Shown piece by piece: positions 37,273 to 46,289 of a DNA stretch of 64,000 nucleotides. Each line of letters opens with the position of its first letter. The first letter of the stretch is position 1. The notes below the pieces were generated by a model. The model saw only the letters and a program-made list of their open reading frames with translations, had not been told where the DNA came from and ran no database searches. Both the position numbers and the translations under genes were made by a program. The DNA comes from Limnohabitans kasalickyi (GTDB taxonomy: Bacteria; Pseudomonadota; Gammaproteobacteria; Burkholderiales; Burkholderiaceae_C): contig OZ248407.1 of assembly GCA_965234325.1 (NCBI GenBank), positions 372,001 through 436,000 of the forward strand, given 5' to 3'.

Positions 37273-39023
37273 GCGGCACGACCTGTCGCGGTGAGGACCA
37301 AAAGTGCAGACAGTTTGTCGATCAGCAACTGTTGGTCGATGGGCTTGTTGAGCACGTCGTTCATGCCGGCCTCCAAACACTTGTCGCGGTCCACCGGGTT
37401 CGCGCTGGCGGTCAGGCCCAGCACAGGCATTTGGCGCACGGGGTCTGCAAAGTCACGGCGCATCGTGCGCACCACGTCCAAACCATCCATCTCAGGCATC
37501 ACCATGTCGAGCAGCACCACATCAAATGGCGTTTGGCGCAAACGGTCCAAGGCCGCTGCGCCGCTGGCCACCTCGGTGATGTCGGATTTGGGAAAGCATT
37601 TTTTCAACATCAAGCGCGCCACCATCAAGTTCACGGCGTTGTCATCCACCAACAAGATCTTGAGGGTGCGACTGGCCAGCGTGCGTGCCACTTCTAACGC
37701 GGCCTGCCCCTCTTTCGCGGCCACCCTGCGCAGGGGCAGCTGGAACCAAAAACGCGCGCCCTGCCCTTGAATGCTGTGCACGCCAATCAGCCCGCCTTGG
37801 AGTTTGACCAAACTTTCGCAAATCGACAGGCCTAAGCCCGTGCCGCCAAATTGGCGGTTGGTTTGCACATCGGCATGTTCAAAGCGGTTGAAAATTTGCG
37901 CTTGGCGACCCGATGCAATGCCAATGCCGGTGTCTTCAATTTCAAACAAAACACCTGCGCCTACCGGCTGTACGCGCACTTGAATGCGCCCTTGCATGGT
38001 GAACTTCACCGCGTTGTCCACCAAATTCTTCAGCACTTGCAGCACCCGCTGGCGGTCGCCCTTGACCCACAAGGTATCGACCATGCGGGTGTCCGCATGA
38101 AGTTGCAGGCCTTTGGCCTGCGCTTTAGGGCGGTACACGGCCATCACCGCTTGCACCACGTCGGCCACTGCAAAGTCGTCGTGGCGCAAAGTCAACAAGC
38201 CTGCTTGGAGTTGTGAAAAGTCCAAAATATCGTTCACCACCTGCAACAGCTGTTCTGTCGAGCGACGAATGTGGTCGACCACCTCGGTGTCCTCCGGACG
38301 GTCGCTCAACTCGGTTCGCAAAATGCCGTTGAGGCCCAAGATGGCATTCATCGGCGTGCGCAACTCGTGCCCCACCGAGGCAATGAATTCGTCTTTGTGG
38401 GCTTGAGCGCGGATCAAGGCTTGGTGCGTGATTTCAAGATCGGCGTTGCTACGGTCAATCTCCGTGACTTGCAGATGGTGCATGCGCTCAGAAAAATAAC
38501 CAATCAGCATGGCCGTGGCCACCACAGCCAACTTGGTCAACAAAGCCCAGAGCAAGGCGCTGTTGCTGATGTCGGCATTGGGATTGAAATAGCCGCCCAA
38601 GGTGCCCAACAACACGAACCCGTTGCTCACCAGTACGCCCACCAACCAAAACAACGCTGACTGTCGGCCTAACAACAAAATGGCGGGCAACACCACCACG
38701 GTGGTCCAAACCATGGCTGGCGAATTGATGCCGCCGGTATAGATGGCCACATAGTCCACCAAAAAAATGGCCATCAAAATGCCCACGTTCACACTCAACG
38801 CATACGGCAGCCCCAAACGCAACGCAACAAACAGGCACACATAGAAAACGCCACCCCAAAAGTGGATGAGCGGGTCATAGCCTGGGTTATTGACAAAGAA
38901 AAAACTAAAGTTGTAAAAAACGGTCAGCCACAGCATGACGATGAACAGCCATCGCCTGCGCTCAGTCGTGGTGCCATCAAATCGGGCACCCAACATTAAC
39001 CAATTTTTCAACCGAGACAGCAT
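37269..39023 (-). CDS. Membrane hybrid histidine kinase with receiver domain, 584 aa
   Basis: An N-terminal membrane domain of about six helices (25-185; FIVMLWLTVFYNFSFFF, YVCLFVALRLGL) is followed by HisKA (VGHELRTPMNAILGLNG), HATPase_c (NAVKFT, DTGIGI, GTGLGLSI) and a C-terminal receiver (LLVDDNAVN, LLDMVMPEMDG, LNKPID). It starts 21 bp after parB on the same strand and is coupled by ATGA to the second kinase. The two share order, spacing and receiver phrases such as VLGLTA, which points to a tandem duplication followed by divergence of the sensor region. Confidence 0.9.
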   Translation of the reverse strand: MLSRLKNWLMLGARFDGTTTERRRWLFIVMLWLTVFYNFSFFFVNNPGYDPLIHFWGGVFYVCLFVALRLGLPYALSVNVGILMAIFLVDYVAIYTGGINSPAMVWTTVVVLPAILLLGRQSALFWLVGVLVSNGFVLLGTLGGYFNPNADISNSALLWALLTKLAVVATAMLIGYFSERMHHLQVTEIDRSNADLEITHQALIRAQAHKDEFIASVGHELRTPMNAILGLNGILRTELSDRPEDTEVVDHIRRSTEQLLQVVNDILDFSQLQAGLLTLRHDDFAVADVVQAVMAVYRPKAQAKGLQLHADTRMVDTLWVKGDRQRVLQVLKNLVDNAVKFTMQGRIQVRVQPVGAGVLFEIEDTGIGIASGRQAQIFNRFEHADVQTNRQFGGTGLGLSICESLVKLQGGLIGVHSIQGQGARFWFQLPLRRVAAKEGQAALEVARTLASRTLKILLVDDNAVNLMVARLMLKKCFPKSDITEVASGAAALDRLRQTPFDVVLLDMVMPEMDGLDVVRTMRRDFADPVRQMPVLGLTASANPVDRDKCLEAGMNDVLNKPIDQQLLIDKLSALLVLTATGRAA

Positions 39024-39044
39024 GGACGTTTGATGACCAACGTT

Positions 39045-39962
39045 TTAGCTGCGCAGTTTGTCGATCAGCCCATTGAGTTCTTCCAGCGAACCAAACTGAA
39101 TGGCCAACTCGCCCATTTCTTCAATGCGACCGTGGCGTTTCACACGTTTCTTGATGCGCACCTCCACCTGAGCCATCAGCAAGTCCGACAGTTCTTCTTC
39201 GACGCGCTTCAAATCACGCGACTTTTCTTTCTTCGGTTTTTGGGGCACCAAGTTGAACTCGGCGCTGAGCTTTTTGACCAAGCTCTCCGCTTCGCGCACC
39301 GACATATTTTTGGCACTGATCTGATTGGCCGCCGTGATCTGCGTGGCGCGATCTAGGGCCAACAAGGCACGGGCGTGGCCCATGTCAATGTCACCGGCCA
39401 TCAACATGCCTTGCACAGGCTCGGCCAAGTTGATGAGGCGCAACAGGTTGCTGGCGGCGCTGCGCGAGCGACCCACGGCCTGCGCGGCTTGCTCGTGCGT
39501 GAGGCCAAACTCTTTGATGAGGCGCTGCAAGCCTTGGGCTTCTTCCAGCGGGTTGAGATCTTCGCGCTGGATGTTTTCAATCAGCGCCATGGCGGCGGCG
39601 GCCTCGTTGGGCACGTCGCGCACCAGCACAGGCACACGGTCTAAACCGGCCAGTTTGGCAGCGCGGCTGCGACGCTCACCGGCGATGATTTCGTACTTGC
39701 CCGCGTTGGGGCCATCGGCCAACTGACGCACCAAAATCGGCTGCATGATGCCTTGGGCTTTGATGCTCTCGGCCAACTCGTACAAAGCGCCCTCGTCCAT
39801 GCGTGTACGCGGCTGGTACATGCCAGGCACCATGTCGGTCAACAACAAGGTGGTGGGCAAGCCATCGTTGGGGGCTGCCACGGCGGCGGCGGCATCGTCC
39901 ACTTTAGGGCCGAGCAAAGCTTCGAGGCCGCGGCCTAAGCCTTTGGGTTTTTTAGTGACCAT
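39045..39962 (-). CDS. parB: Chromosome-partitioning protein ParB, 305 aa
   Basis: ParB is a CTP-dependent DNA clamp that loads at parS and works with ParA in origin segregation. It shows GLGRGLEALLG at the N-terminus, the ParB/Sulfiredoxin core with QPRT and the GERRSRAA motif, ENIQREDLNPLEEAQG, a helix-turn-helix (LTHEQAAQAVGRSRSAASNL) and a C-terminal dimerisation region. Start ATG 39962 (MVTKKPKG) has an AAGAAG Shine-Dalgarno and overlaps the upstream hydrolase gene by 11 bp. Three parS sites lie 2-3.4 kb away (42051-43332). Confidence 0.96.
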   Translation of the reverse strand: MVTKKPKGLGRGLEALLGPKVDDAAAAVAAPNDGLPTTLLLTDMVPGMYQPRTRMDEGALYELAESIKAQGIMQPILVRQLADGPNAGKYEIIAGERRSRAAKLAGLDRVPVLVRDVPNEAAAAMALIENIQREDLNPLEEAQGLQRLIKEFGLTHEQAAQAVGRSRSAASNLLRLINLAEPVQGMLMAGDIDMGHARALLALDRATQITAANQISAKNMSVREAESLVKKLSAEFNLVPQKPKKEKSRDLKRVEEELSDLLMAQVEVRIKKRVKRHGRIEEMGELAIQFGSLEELNGLIDKLRS

Positions 39963-40500
39963 GGGTAACTTCTTTATCGAGTAATTGTTGTAACAGGGCA
40001 TGGCCTTGGGGCCAGTTGCCAAGGCGCGAGTCGGCGTTGAGGTGGCCGCCCATGCCGCCATCGACCATGGACGAGCCCCACGCGTGAGCCAGCGCACTGG
40101 CGCGCATAAAGCTGCAATAGGGGTCGTTGCGGCTGGTGACGACGATGCTGGGAAACGGCATGCGGTCACGCACGATCGGGTGCCAGCTGTGCAAAGTGTT
40201 TTGCATTTCGGGCCGCTCTGCGTCACACGGAGCCACCAACAATGCGCCCTTCACACGGTGGGTATTGCGCGAATGCGCCGCCCATGCCGCCACTTGAATA
40301 CAGCCTAGGCTGTGCGCCACCAACACGCTCTCCGGGTACTGCAAAACGGCCTCTTCGAGCTGCGACAGCCAGTCACCGCGCAAGGGCCGATCCCAGCTGT
40401 GCTGTTCGACGCGGACGTAGCCATATTCGGCTTGCCACAGACTTTGCCAATGCGCGGGCCCGCTGTTGTGCCAGCCGGGCAACAACAGCACTTGCGGCAT
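39952..40500 (-). CDS. RBBP9/YdeN-family serine hydrolase, 182 aa
   Basis: This is a small alpha/beta hydrolase. Residues 1-12 (MPQVLLLPGWHN) are the usual first strand and oxyanion loop. VAHSLGC carries the nucleophile Ser, and the conserved C-terminal GGHLNADSRLGNWPQG carries the catalytic His. Start ATG 40500 lies 28 bp after parA. The natural substrate of this family is poorly known. It sits between parA and parB in a tight operon, which suggests only shared transcription. Confidence 0.85.
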   Translation of the reverse strand: MPQVLLLPGWHNSGPAHWQSLWQAEYGYVRVEQHSWDRPLRGDWLSQLEEAVLQYPESVLVAHSLGCIQVAAWAAHSRNTHRVKGALLVAPCDAERPEMQNTLHSWHPIVRDRMPFPSIVVTSRNDPYCSFMRASALAHAWGSSMVDGGMGGHLNADSRLGNWPQGHALLQQLLDKEVTHGH

Positions 40501-40528
40501 CACGGAGGCCTTCGATGCGCCGGTGTGG

Positions 40529-41326
40529 TTAAAGCTTTTTGACACGTTCCACCATCTCTTGCGCGAACTCCACAAAGGCTTGGCTGCCTTTGGCGGACGG
40601 GTCAAACACCACGCCGGGCAAGCCATAGCTCGGGGCTTCGGCCAAACGCACATTGCGCGGGATGACGGCGTTGAACACCTTGTCGCCAAAGTGGTCGCGC
40701 AGCTGGTCGCTGACTTGTTGTTGCAGGGTGATGCGTGGGTCGAACATGACGCGCAACAGCCCAATGATCTTCAAGTCGCGGTTCAGATTGGCGTGCACTT
40801 GCTTGATGGTGTTGACCAAATCGGTCAGGCCTTCGAGCGCGAAGTACTCACACTGCATGGGCACGATCACGCCGTGTGCGCTGCACAAACCATTCAGGGT
40901 GAGCATTGACAACGAAGGTGGGCAATCGATGAGCACAAAGTCGTATTCATTTTTGACGCTGGCCAGCGCCTGCTTGAGGCGATTTTCTCGACGCTCCAAA
41001 TCGACCATTTCGACTTCGGCACCCGCCAAGTCGCGGTTGGCACCGAGCACATCGTAGGTGGCGGCTTTGGCGCGCGCACCTTCGTCGCCCCAGTTGCTGC
41101 GCACGCGAGCTTCGACGATGCTGGCTGATTCGAGCAAGACATCGTAGACCGTCAATTCCAATTGACGCTTGTCCACACCCGAGCCCATGGTGGCGTTGCC
41201 CTGCGGGTCCAAGTCGACCATCAACACACGCTGCCCCACGCTGGCCAAGCCCGCCGCCAAATTGACCGTGGTGGTGGTCTTGCCGACACCACCTTTTTGA
41301 TTGGCAACACAGAAAATTTTGGCCAT
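40529..41326 (-). CDS. parA: Chromosome-partitioning ATPase ParA (Soj), 265 aa
   Basis: A deviant Walker A (KGGVGKTTTT) at residues 11-20, the VDLDPQGNAT motif, and LIDCPPSLSMLTLN as Walker B are all visible. There is no N-terminal DNA-binding extension, as expected for chromosomal ParA. Cycles of ATP-dependent nucleoid binding move ParB-parS complexes. An insertion of about 20 residues (RVRSNWGDEGARAKAATYD) lies after the VEA segment. The gene follows the LysE-type exporter by 24 bp. Confidence 0.96.
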   Translation of the reverse strand: MAKIFCVANQKGGVGKTTTTVNLAAGLASVGQRVLMVDLDPQGNATMGSGVDKRQLELTVYDVLLESASIVEARVRSNWGDEGARAKAATYDVLGANRDLAGAEVEMVDLERRENRLKQALASVKNEYDFVLIDCPPSLSMLTLNGLCSAHGVIVPMQCEYFALEGLTDLVNTIKQVHANLNRDLKIIGLLRVMFDPRITLQQQVSDQLRDHFGDKVFNAVIPRNVRLAEAPSYGLPGVVFDPSAKGSQAFVEFAQEMVERVKKL

Positions 41327-41350
41327 GAAGGGCTTTCGTGAAAGGAGAAA

Positions 41351-41965
41351 TTAATTGAAGAAAGCCAGCTTGAGGCCAAAACCCATCAACAGCACGCCCG
41401 CGATTTTGTTCAGCATCAGCCCAATGAGCGGATTGGCGCGCACACGCGCCGCCAGAAAATACGCCAACAAAACAGCCACCAAACCATAACCCAAGGTCAA
41501 TGTGGCGATGGTTGCGGCCATCACAGCGAATGTGAGCCAACCTTGATGAATAGCGGGCGTCACAAACAGCGGAAAAAACGCCATGTAAAACACAATCGCT
41601 TTGGGGTTCAACACCGTGATGAACAGTGCTTGGCGAAAGTAATGGTGCGGGGTCATGTTGAGCACAGGGGCATCACCAATTTTGGCTTTCCACAACGAAA
41701 AACCAAGCCCCGCCAAATACGCAGCACCCACCCACTGCACAACCGAGAACACCGAAGGGCTGGCCACCAGCACGGCTGCCACGCCCGCAACAGCAGACCA
41801 GAGCAAGACTTGATCACCCGCTATCACGCCCAAAGTAGCAGCCATGCCGCCACGCACACCACCTTTGGCTGTTGCGGTCACCAAGGCCAAATTGCCAGGC
41901 CCCGGGATCGCTAAAAAAACAATGATGGCAACGACGAAAGCGCCGTAGTCGGCAATACCGAACAT
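41351..41965 (-). CDS. LysE/RhtB-family amino-acid exporter, 204 aa
   Basis: This is an inner-membrane protein with about six predicted helices. The family signature PGPGNLALVTA lies near residue 22 and the C-terminal AGVLLMGFGLKLAF is typical. Members export amino acids such as lysine, threonine or homoserine lactone precursors. The substrate cannot be assigned. It is 30 bp downstream of rsmG and 24 bp upstream of parA in the same direction. Confidence 0.9.
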   Translation of the reverse strand: MFGIADYGAFVVAIIVFLAIPGPGNLALVTATAKGGVRGGMAATLGVIAGDQVLLWSAVAGVAAVLVASPSVFSVVQWVGAAYLAGLGFSLWKAKIGDAPVLNMTPHHYFRQALFITVLNPKAIVFYMAFFPLFVTPAIHQGWLTFAVMAATIATLTLGYGLVAVLLAYFLAARVRANPLIGLMLNKIAGVLLMGFGLKLAFFN

Positions 41966-41995
41966 GGAAACCTCAAAAGCAGAAGAGGGGGCAGT

Positions 41996-42748
41996 TTAAC
42001 CCCGCAACCAGACGATGCAGCGGTCCGCATCCAAACCAGGCACGAGAAGTTGTTCCACGTGAAACACTTCGATGCCTTCGGGCAAAGCCGCCATCTCTTG
42101 CTCAGGGTGCTTGCCCTTCATCGCCATCCACACGCCATGGGGTGCCAAAGCAGACTTAGACCAAGTGGTGAAGTCCACCAAGGAAGCGAAAGCACGCGAA
42201 CACACCACATCGTAAAGTTGTGTCAAAGACTCCACCCGTGCGTGCAAACCTTTGAGGTTAGGCAAGCGCAAGGTAGCGGCCACTTGCTGAACAAACGCCG
42301 CTTTCTTGGCCACGGTGTCCACGCAGGTCACTTGCACGTCTGGACACGTGATGGCAATGACCACGCCGGGCAAGCCTGCGCCGGCGCCCACGTCTAGCAA
42401 GCGAAAAATAGGAGGCGTCGTTTTTGGTGTTGCAACGCCATCTCCGTCGCTCACAGCTGCACCCTGCACGGGGGCAGCAGAAACCTCCGCGCCACCCAAG
42501 CCCACAACTGACGGAGCGCCGGGAACCAATTTAGCCAACTCACGACGCAAAGGGGCGATCACCGCCAAGCTGTCTAGCAAGTGATGAGTGAGCATTTCGT
42601 CGGCATCGCGCACTGCCGTGAGGTTGTAAACCTTGGTCCACTTGGCAATCAAATCCATGTAGGCCAGCAATTGGGCTTGACGCTCATCGTCCACCAGCAA
42701 GCCCAAGTCTTGCAATCCCAGACGCAACTTATCTTTCAAAGGATGCAT
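41996..42748 (-). CDS. rsmG: 16S rRNA (guanine-N7) methyltransferase RsmG, 250 aa
   Basis: RsmG methylates G527 of 16S rRNA. Start ATG 42748 (MHPLKDK) lies 1 bp after the mnmG stop. It shows WTKVYNLTAVRD and HHLLDSLAVI, the SAM-binding LLDVGAGAGLPGVV, and CSRAFASL. An insertion of roughly 35-40 residues (KLVPGAPSVVGLGG... to ...TTPPIF), not usual in the family, separates the LRRE segment from the SAM motif. The gene contains a parS site at 42051-42066. The mnmG-rsmG-parA-parB order is classic for origin regions. Confidence 0.94.
   Translation of the reverse strand: MHPLKDKLRLGLQDLGLLVDDERQAQLLAYMDLIAKWTKVYNLTAVRDADEMLTHHLLDSLAVIAPLRRELAKLVPGAPSVVGLGGAEVSAAPVQGAAVSDGDGVATPKTTPPIFRLLDVGAGAGLPGVVIAITCPDVQVTCVDTVAKKAAFVQQVAATLRLPNLKGLHARVESLTQLYDVVCSRAFASLVDFTTWSKSALAPHGVWMAMKGKHPEQEMAALPEGIEVFHVEQLLVPGLDADRCIVWLRG
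42051..42066. promoter_or_regulatory. parS site 1 (inside rsmG)
   Basis: TGTTCCACGTGAAACA matches the general parS consensus TGTTNCACGTGAAACA at every fixed position. Confidence 0.9.
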
Positions 42749-42749
42749 C

Positions 42750-44819
42750 TCAGTTGGCCTCAGCGGTGGCTGGTGCAGAGACCTGTGCTGAGGCTGCCAC
42801 ATTGGCGCCCGCCTCTGCCGTAAACCCCTTCACGCGCGAACGCTTGAGGTGGATCAGCAACAAGGAAATGGCCGCAGGCGTAATGCCCGACAAACGCGAA
42901 GCTTGCCCCAAAGTCTCAGGACGGAAACGAGTCAGGCGCTGACGCACCTCAATCGACAAAGCGGTGACTTGCTCGTAGTCCAAGGACTCTGGCAATATCA
43001 AATTTTCGTATTGGGCAGCGCGCTGCACCTCGTCGCGCTGGCGGTCGATGTAGCCCGAGTACTTGGCTGCAATCTCCACCTGCTCAATCACAGCACGCGT
43101 TGTTTCACGTGAAACGTCGTCGCCTGCCATGCCTTCGACCAACTCGGCGTTTTGATATTTGCCTGCGTCCAACGACATCAAGCCCTGATAGCTCACATCC
43201 GGGCGCCGCAACAAATCAGCCAGGCTGTATTCGTGCTCAATGGCCTTGCCCATCACCCGCTCAGACTCGGCGGCAGACAAGTTGCGGGGATTGACCCAAG
43301 TAGACTTGAGTCGTTCTGTTTCACGTGAAACAGCATCGCGCTTGCGGCTGAACGCGTCCCAGCGTGCGTCGTCCACCAAGCCCATCTGCCGACCCACCTC
43401 GGTCAAGCGCATATCGGCATTGTCTTCACGCAACTGCAAGCGGAACTCGGCACGGCTGGTGAACATGCGGTACGGCTCGGTCACGCCCTTGGTCGTCAGG
43501 TCATCCACCATCACGCCCAAATAGGCTTGGTCACGGCCTGGCATCCATGCGCCGCCAAAGTCGTTCGCTGCACCGGCCAAACTGCGGCACTGGAGTGCTG
43601 CGTTGATGCCCGCAAACAAACCTTGCGCAGCGGCTTCTTCGTAACCCGTCGTGCCGTTGATTTGCCCGGCAAAGAACAAGCCTGCGATGGCACGGCTTTC
43701 AAACGAGCGCTTCAATTCACGAGGGTCGAAGTAGTCGTACTCGATGGCGTAGCCGGGGCGAATGATGTGGGCGTTTTCCAAGCCTTTCATAGAGCGCACC
43801 AAGTCGTACTGAATGTCAAACGGCAAGCTGGTGCTGATGCCGTTGGGGTAGTACTCATGGGTAGTCAGGCCTTCAGGCTCCAAGAAAATCTGGTGGCTGT
43901 CTTTGTCCGCAAAGCGGTTGATCTTGTCTTCCACGCTGGGGCAATAGCGTGGCCCCACGCCCTCAATCTTGCCGGTGAACATGGGGCTGCGGTCAAAGCC
44001 GGAGCGAATGATGTCGTGGGTGCGCTCGTTCGTGTGGGTGATCCAGCACGGCATGTGCTGCGGGTGCATGGACGCGCGACCCATGTAGCTGAACACCGGC
44101 ACCTCGCCCAACACGCCCGCAGACGGCGCGCCGGTGGTGGTTTGGTTCGCCACGCCGTCACCGGGTTGCTCGGTGCATTGGCTGAAGTCAATCGTGCGCC
44201 CATCGATGCGCGGGGGCGTGCCGGTTTTCAGGCGGCCTTGCGGCAGCTTCAATTCTTTGAGACGCGCCGACAGGCTGAGCGCTGGCGGGTCACCCGCACG
44301 GCCACCGGCATAGTTGTTCAAGCCCACATGGATCTTGCCGTCCAAAAATGTGCCAGCAGTCAGCACCACGGTGCGGCTGCGAAAGCGAATGCCCGCTTGC
44401 GTGCAGGCGCCGACCACGCGGTCGCCCTCCACCATCAAGTCGTCCACGGCTTGCTGAAACAGCCACAAGTTCGGTTGGTTCTCCAACATGCGACGAACGG
44501 CCGCTTTGTACAAAATGCGGTCGGCTTGGGCGCGGGTCGCACGCACAGCTGGCCCTTTGGAGCTGTTCAAGATGCGAAACTGAATGCCGCTCTCGTCCGT
44601 GGCCAAGGCCATGGCGCCGCCCAAGGCGTCCACCTCTTTGACCAAGTGGCCTTTGCCAATGCCACCAATCGAGGGGTTGCAACTCATCTGCCCCAAGGTC
44701 TCGATGTTGTGTGACAGCAGCAGCGTTTTTGCGCCCATGCGCGCAGACGCGAGCGCGGCTTCCGTGCCGGCATGGCCACCGCCAACAACGATGACATCAA
44801 ATTCTTCGGGGTACAACAT
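42750..44819 (-). CDS. mnmG: tRNA uridine-5-carboxymethylaminomethyl synthase subunit MnmG (GidA), 689 aa
   Basis: With MnmE, this FAD protein builds the cmnm5 group on U34 of several tRNAs. The Rossmann motif GGGHAGTEAA lies at residue 13. SCNPSIGGIGKGHLVKE, GTFLDGKIHVG, KTGTPPRIDG and YCPSVEDKI follow in the expected order. The C-terminal part ends with SGITPAAISLLLIHLK and a short Ala-rich extension, making it longer than the usual 630 residues. Two parS sites lie within the gene. The stop is 1 bp before the rsmG start. Confidence 0.96.
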   Translation of the reverse strand: MLYPEEFDVIVVGGGHAGTEAALASARMGAKTLLLSHNIETLGQMSCNPSIGGIGKGHLVKEVDALGGAMALATDESGIQFRILNSSKGPAVRATRAQADRILYKAAVRRMLENQPNLWLFQQAVDDLMVEGDRVVGACTQAGIRFRSRTVVLTAGTFLDGKIHVGLNNYAGGRAGDPPALSLSARLKELKLPQGRLKTGTPPRIDGRTIDFSQCTEQPGDGVANQTTTGAPSAGVLGEVPVFSYMGRASMHPQHMPCWITHTNERTHDIIRSGFDRSPMFTGKIEGVGPRYCPSVEDKINRFADKDSHQIFLEPEGLTTHEYYPNGISTSLPFDIQYDLVRSMKGLENAHIIRPGYAIEYDYFDPRELKRSFESRAIAGLFFAGQINGTTGYEEAAAQGLFAGINAALQCRSLAGAANDFGGAWMPGRDQAYLGVMVDDLTTKGVTEPYRMFTSRAEFRLQLREDNADMRLTEVGRQMGLVDDARWDAFSRKRDAVSRETERLKSTWVNPRNLSAAESERVMGKAIEHEYSLADLLRRPDVSYQGLMSLDAGKYQNAELVEGMAGDDVSRETTRAVIEQVEIAAKYSGYIDRQRDEVQRAAQYENLILPESLDYEQVTALSIEVRQRLTRFRPETLGQASRLSGITPAAISLLLIHLKRSRVKGFTAEAGANVAASAQVSAPATAEAN
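43101..43116. promoter_or_regulatory. parS-like site 2 (inside mnmG)
   Basis: TGTTTCACGTGAAACG differs from the consensus only in the last base. Confidence 0.8.
43317..43332. promoter_or_regulatory. parS site 3 (inside mnmG)
   Basis: TGTTTCACGTGAAACA is a perfect 16-base palindromic parS. Confidence 0.95.
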
Positions 44820-44879
44820 AAAACCAACCTTTGGGGGGATGCAGGGGCTGTGCGCCGCCCTGCCTAGCAGAACGCAATT

Positions 44880-46289
44880 TTACAAGGTGGGGGTTTCAAA
44901 CGTGACGGTCACGCGCAGGCCATGGGGGCTTTCGTTCTGCATCGTCACGCGCGCGCCCAACAAGCGCACATATTCGCTGACAATGGCCAAGCCCAAACCC
45001 GAACCTTCTTTCAAGGCCTCACCCGCGGAACCCTGCACCCAGCGACGCGACAGTTGCGTGAGTTGGGCCTGAGACACACCCAACCCGTTGTCGCTCACCG
45101 ACAGCACCACCGCTTGCGGCGCTTGCACCACCGACACGGTGATGTGGCTCTCACCCACCTCGGCGCGACCGTAGCGCAAAGCGTTGTCCAACAGGTTATT
45201 CAGCACACCCTCGATCAACGCAGCATTGCCCATGACCTGCACGGGGCTCTCAACACCACGCGCGCCCAAATCAACGTGAGCAGCATCAGCGCGGGGCAAA
45301 AAGCGCAACACGGCCTCACGCACCAAGACATCTAAAAAAACCGGCTGTTGCACCAAACTCTGGTGCGACTCATCCGCCAAGGCCAGCGCCAACAATTGGT
45401 CTACCAAATGGCTGGCTCGGGCTTGGCTTTGGGCAATGCCCGCCAACTGTTCGCGCCACACCTTCGGATCGGGGTGGCGCAAGCCGTAATCAGCCAAGGC
45501 ACGAATGCCTGCCAAGGGCGTGCGCAACTCATGCGCCACGTTGCCAGAGAACTCGCGCTGCGCCCGCACGCTGAAAGCAATGCGCCCCAACAGGGCGTTG
45601 ATCGCCTGCCCCAAACGCTGCACGTCGCGCGTGCTGCCAGACACGGGCACAGGCGTGAGGTCACGGGCATCACGCTGCCCCAAAGCCTGCTCTAAATCGG
45701 CCAAGGGGACCAAGTCGGTCTCAATGGCACGTTGCAACCAAGCAGCCAAACCCATCAACAACAGCACCAACGGTGCGATTGAGAACACCAGCAAACGCTG
45801 CAACAAGCGGTCGCGACTGGCGGTGGTTTGGGCCATGACCACATAAAAATCAGCGGGCTGCTGACGGTGAATGGTCACGCCACGAAGCTTGTTATTTTGG
45901 TAATCTAAAGTGCTAAATTGAGGCGTCGCCGTGCTGCTCAAAGAAGCCGGGCGCAAACCCGCATGCCCCGCCAACATCGAGCCGTCGGGGCGCAACACGG
46001 CAAAAAACAAAGACTCGCTTTGGTCAAAAAGCACCGTGCTCATCTCTTGCGCCGACAAACTCAACGCCAAGCCACCCAAGTCCACATCAGCCGAACGGCG
46101 CACATGGCTGGCCACCAAGTAAGCATCGTCTAGCAGAGCGCGGTCATAGGCCTGTTGCATGAAGTACGAGGCCACCCCCACCACCAAGGCCGAACCCATC
46201 AACCACGTCAACGCCAACGGCAGCAACACATGGCGCAACAAGCGGTTGCGCAAGGACGGCTTGAGACGCAGACGATCAGGCGGGGTCAC
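44880..46289 (-). CDS. Sensor histidine kinase of a metal-type two-component system, 469 aa
   Basis: A GTG start at 46289 is chosen: GGAGG lies 6 bp before it and it overlaps the end of the response regulator gene by 14 bp. Upstream in-frame ATGs (46307, 46412) lie deeper in that gene. Layout: TM1 (about 20-42), a periplasmic sensor region (43-160), TM2 (about 163-187), HAMP, HisKA with VAHELRTPLAGIRA, and HATPase_c (LLDNALRYG, DNGLGVS, GSGLGLAIV). Start-region and sensor organisation resemble QseC/TctE-type kinases. Its position opposite an RND metal-efflux operon suggests that it senses periplasmic metal, by analogy with CzcS or CusS. Confidence 0.85.
   Translation of the reverse strand: MTPPDRLRLKPSLRNRLLRHVLLPLALTWLMGSALVVGVASYFMQQAYDRALLDDAYLVASHVRRSADVDLGGLALSLSAQEMSTVLFDQSESLFFAVLRPDGSMLAGHAGLRPASLSSTATPQFSTLDYQNNKLRGVTIHRQQPADFYVVMAQTTASRDRLLQRLLVFSIAPLVLLLMGLAAWLQRAIETDLVPLADLEQALGQRDARDLTPVPVSGSTRDVQRLGQAINALLGRIAFSVRAQREFSGNVAHELRTPLAGIRALADYGLRHPDPKVWREQLAGIAQSQARASHLVDQLLALALADESHQSLVQQPVFLDVLVREAVLRFLPRADAAHVDLGARGVESPVQVMGNAALIEGVLNNLLDNALRYGRAEVGESHITVSVVQAPQAVVLSVSDNGLGVSQAQLTQLSRRWVQGSAGEALKEGSGLGLAIVSEYVRLLGARVTMQNESPHGLRVTVTFETPTL

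Noticed and set aside
37273..37380. Longer N-terminus of the second hybrid kinase
   Set aside because: The extra 36 residues lie inside the upstream kinase gene and are not kinase-like; the ATGA start at 37272 is better.
39963..40226. Longer N-terminus of ParB
   Set aside because: The extra residues overlap the hydrolase gene and are Ser/Thr/Arg-rich shadow sequence; MVTKKPKGLGRG is the family start.
40501..40764. Longer N-terminus of the RBBP9-like hydrolase
   Set aside because: It would overlap parA in another frame; MPQVLLLPGWHN is the normal family start.
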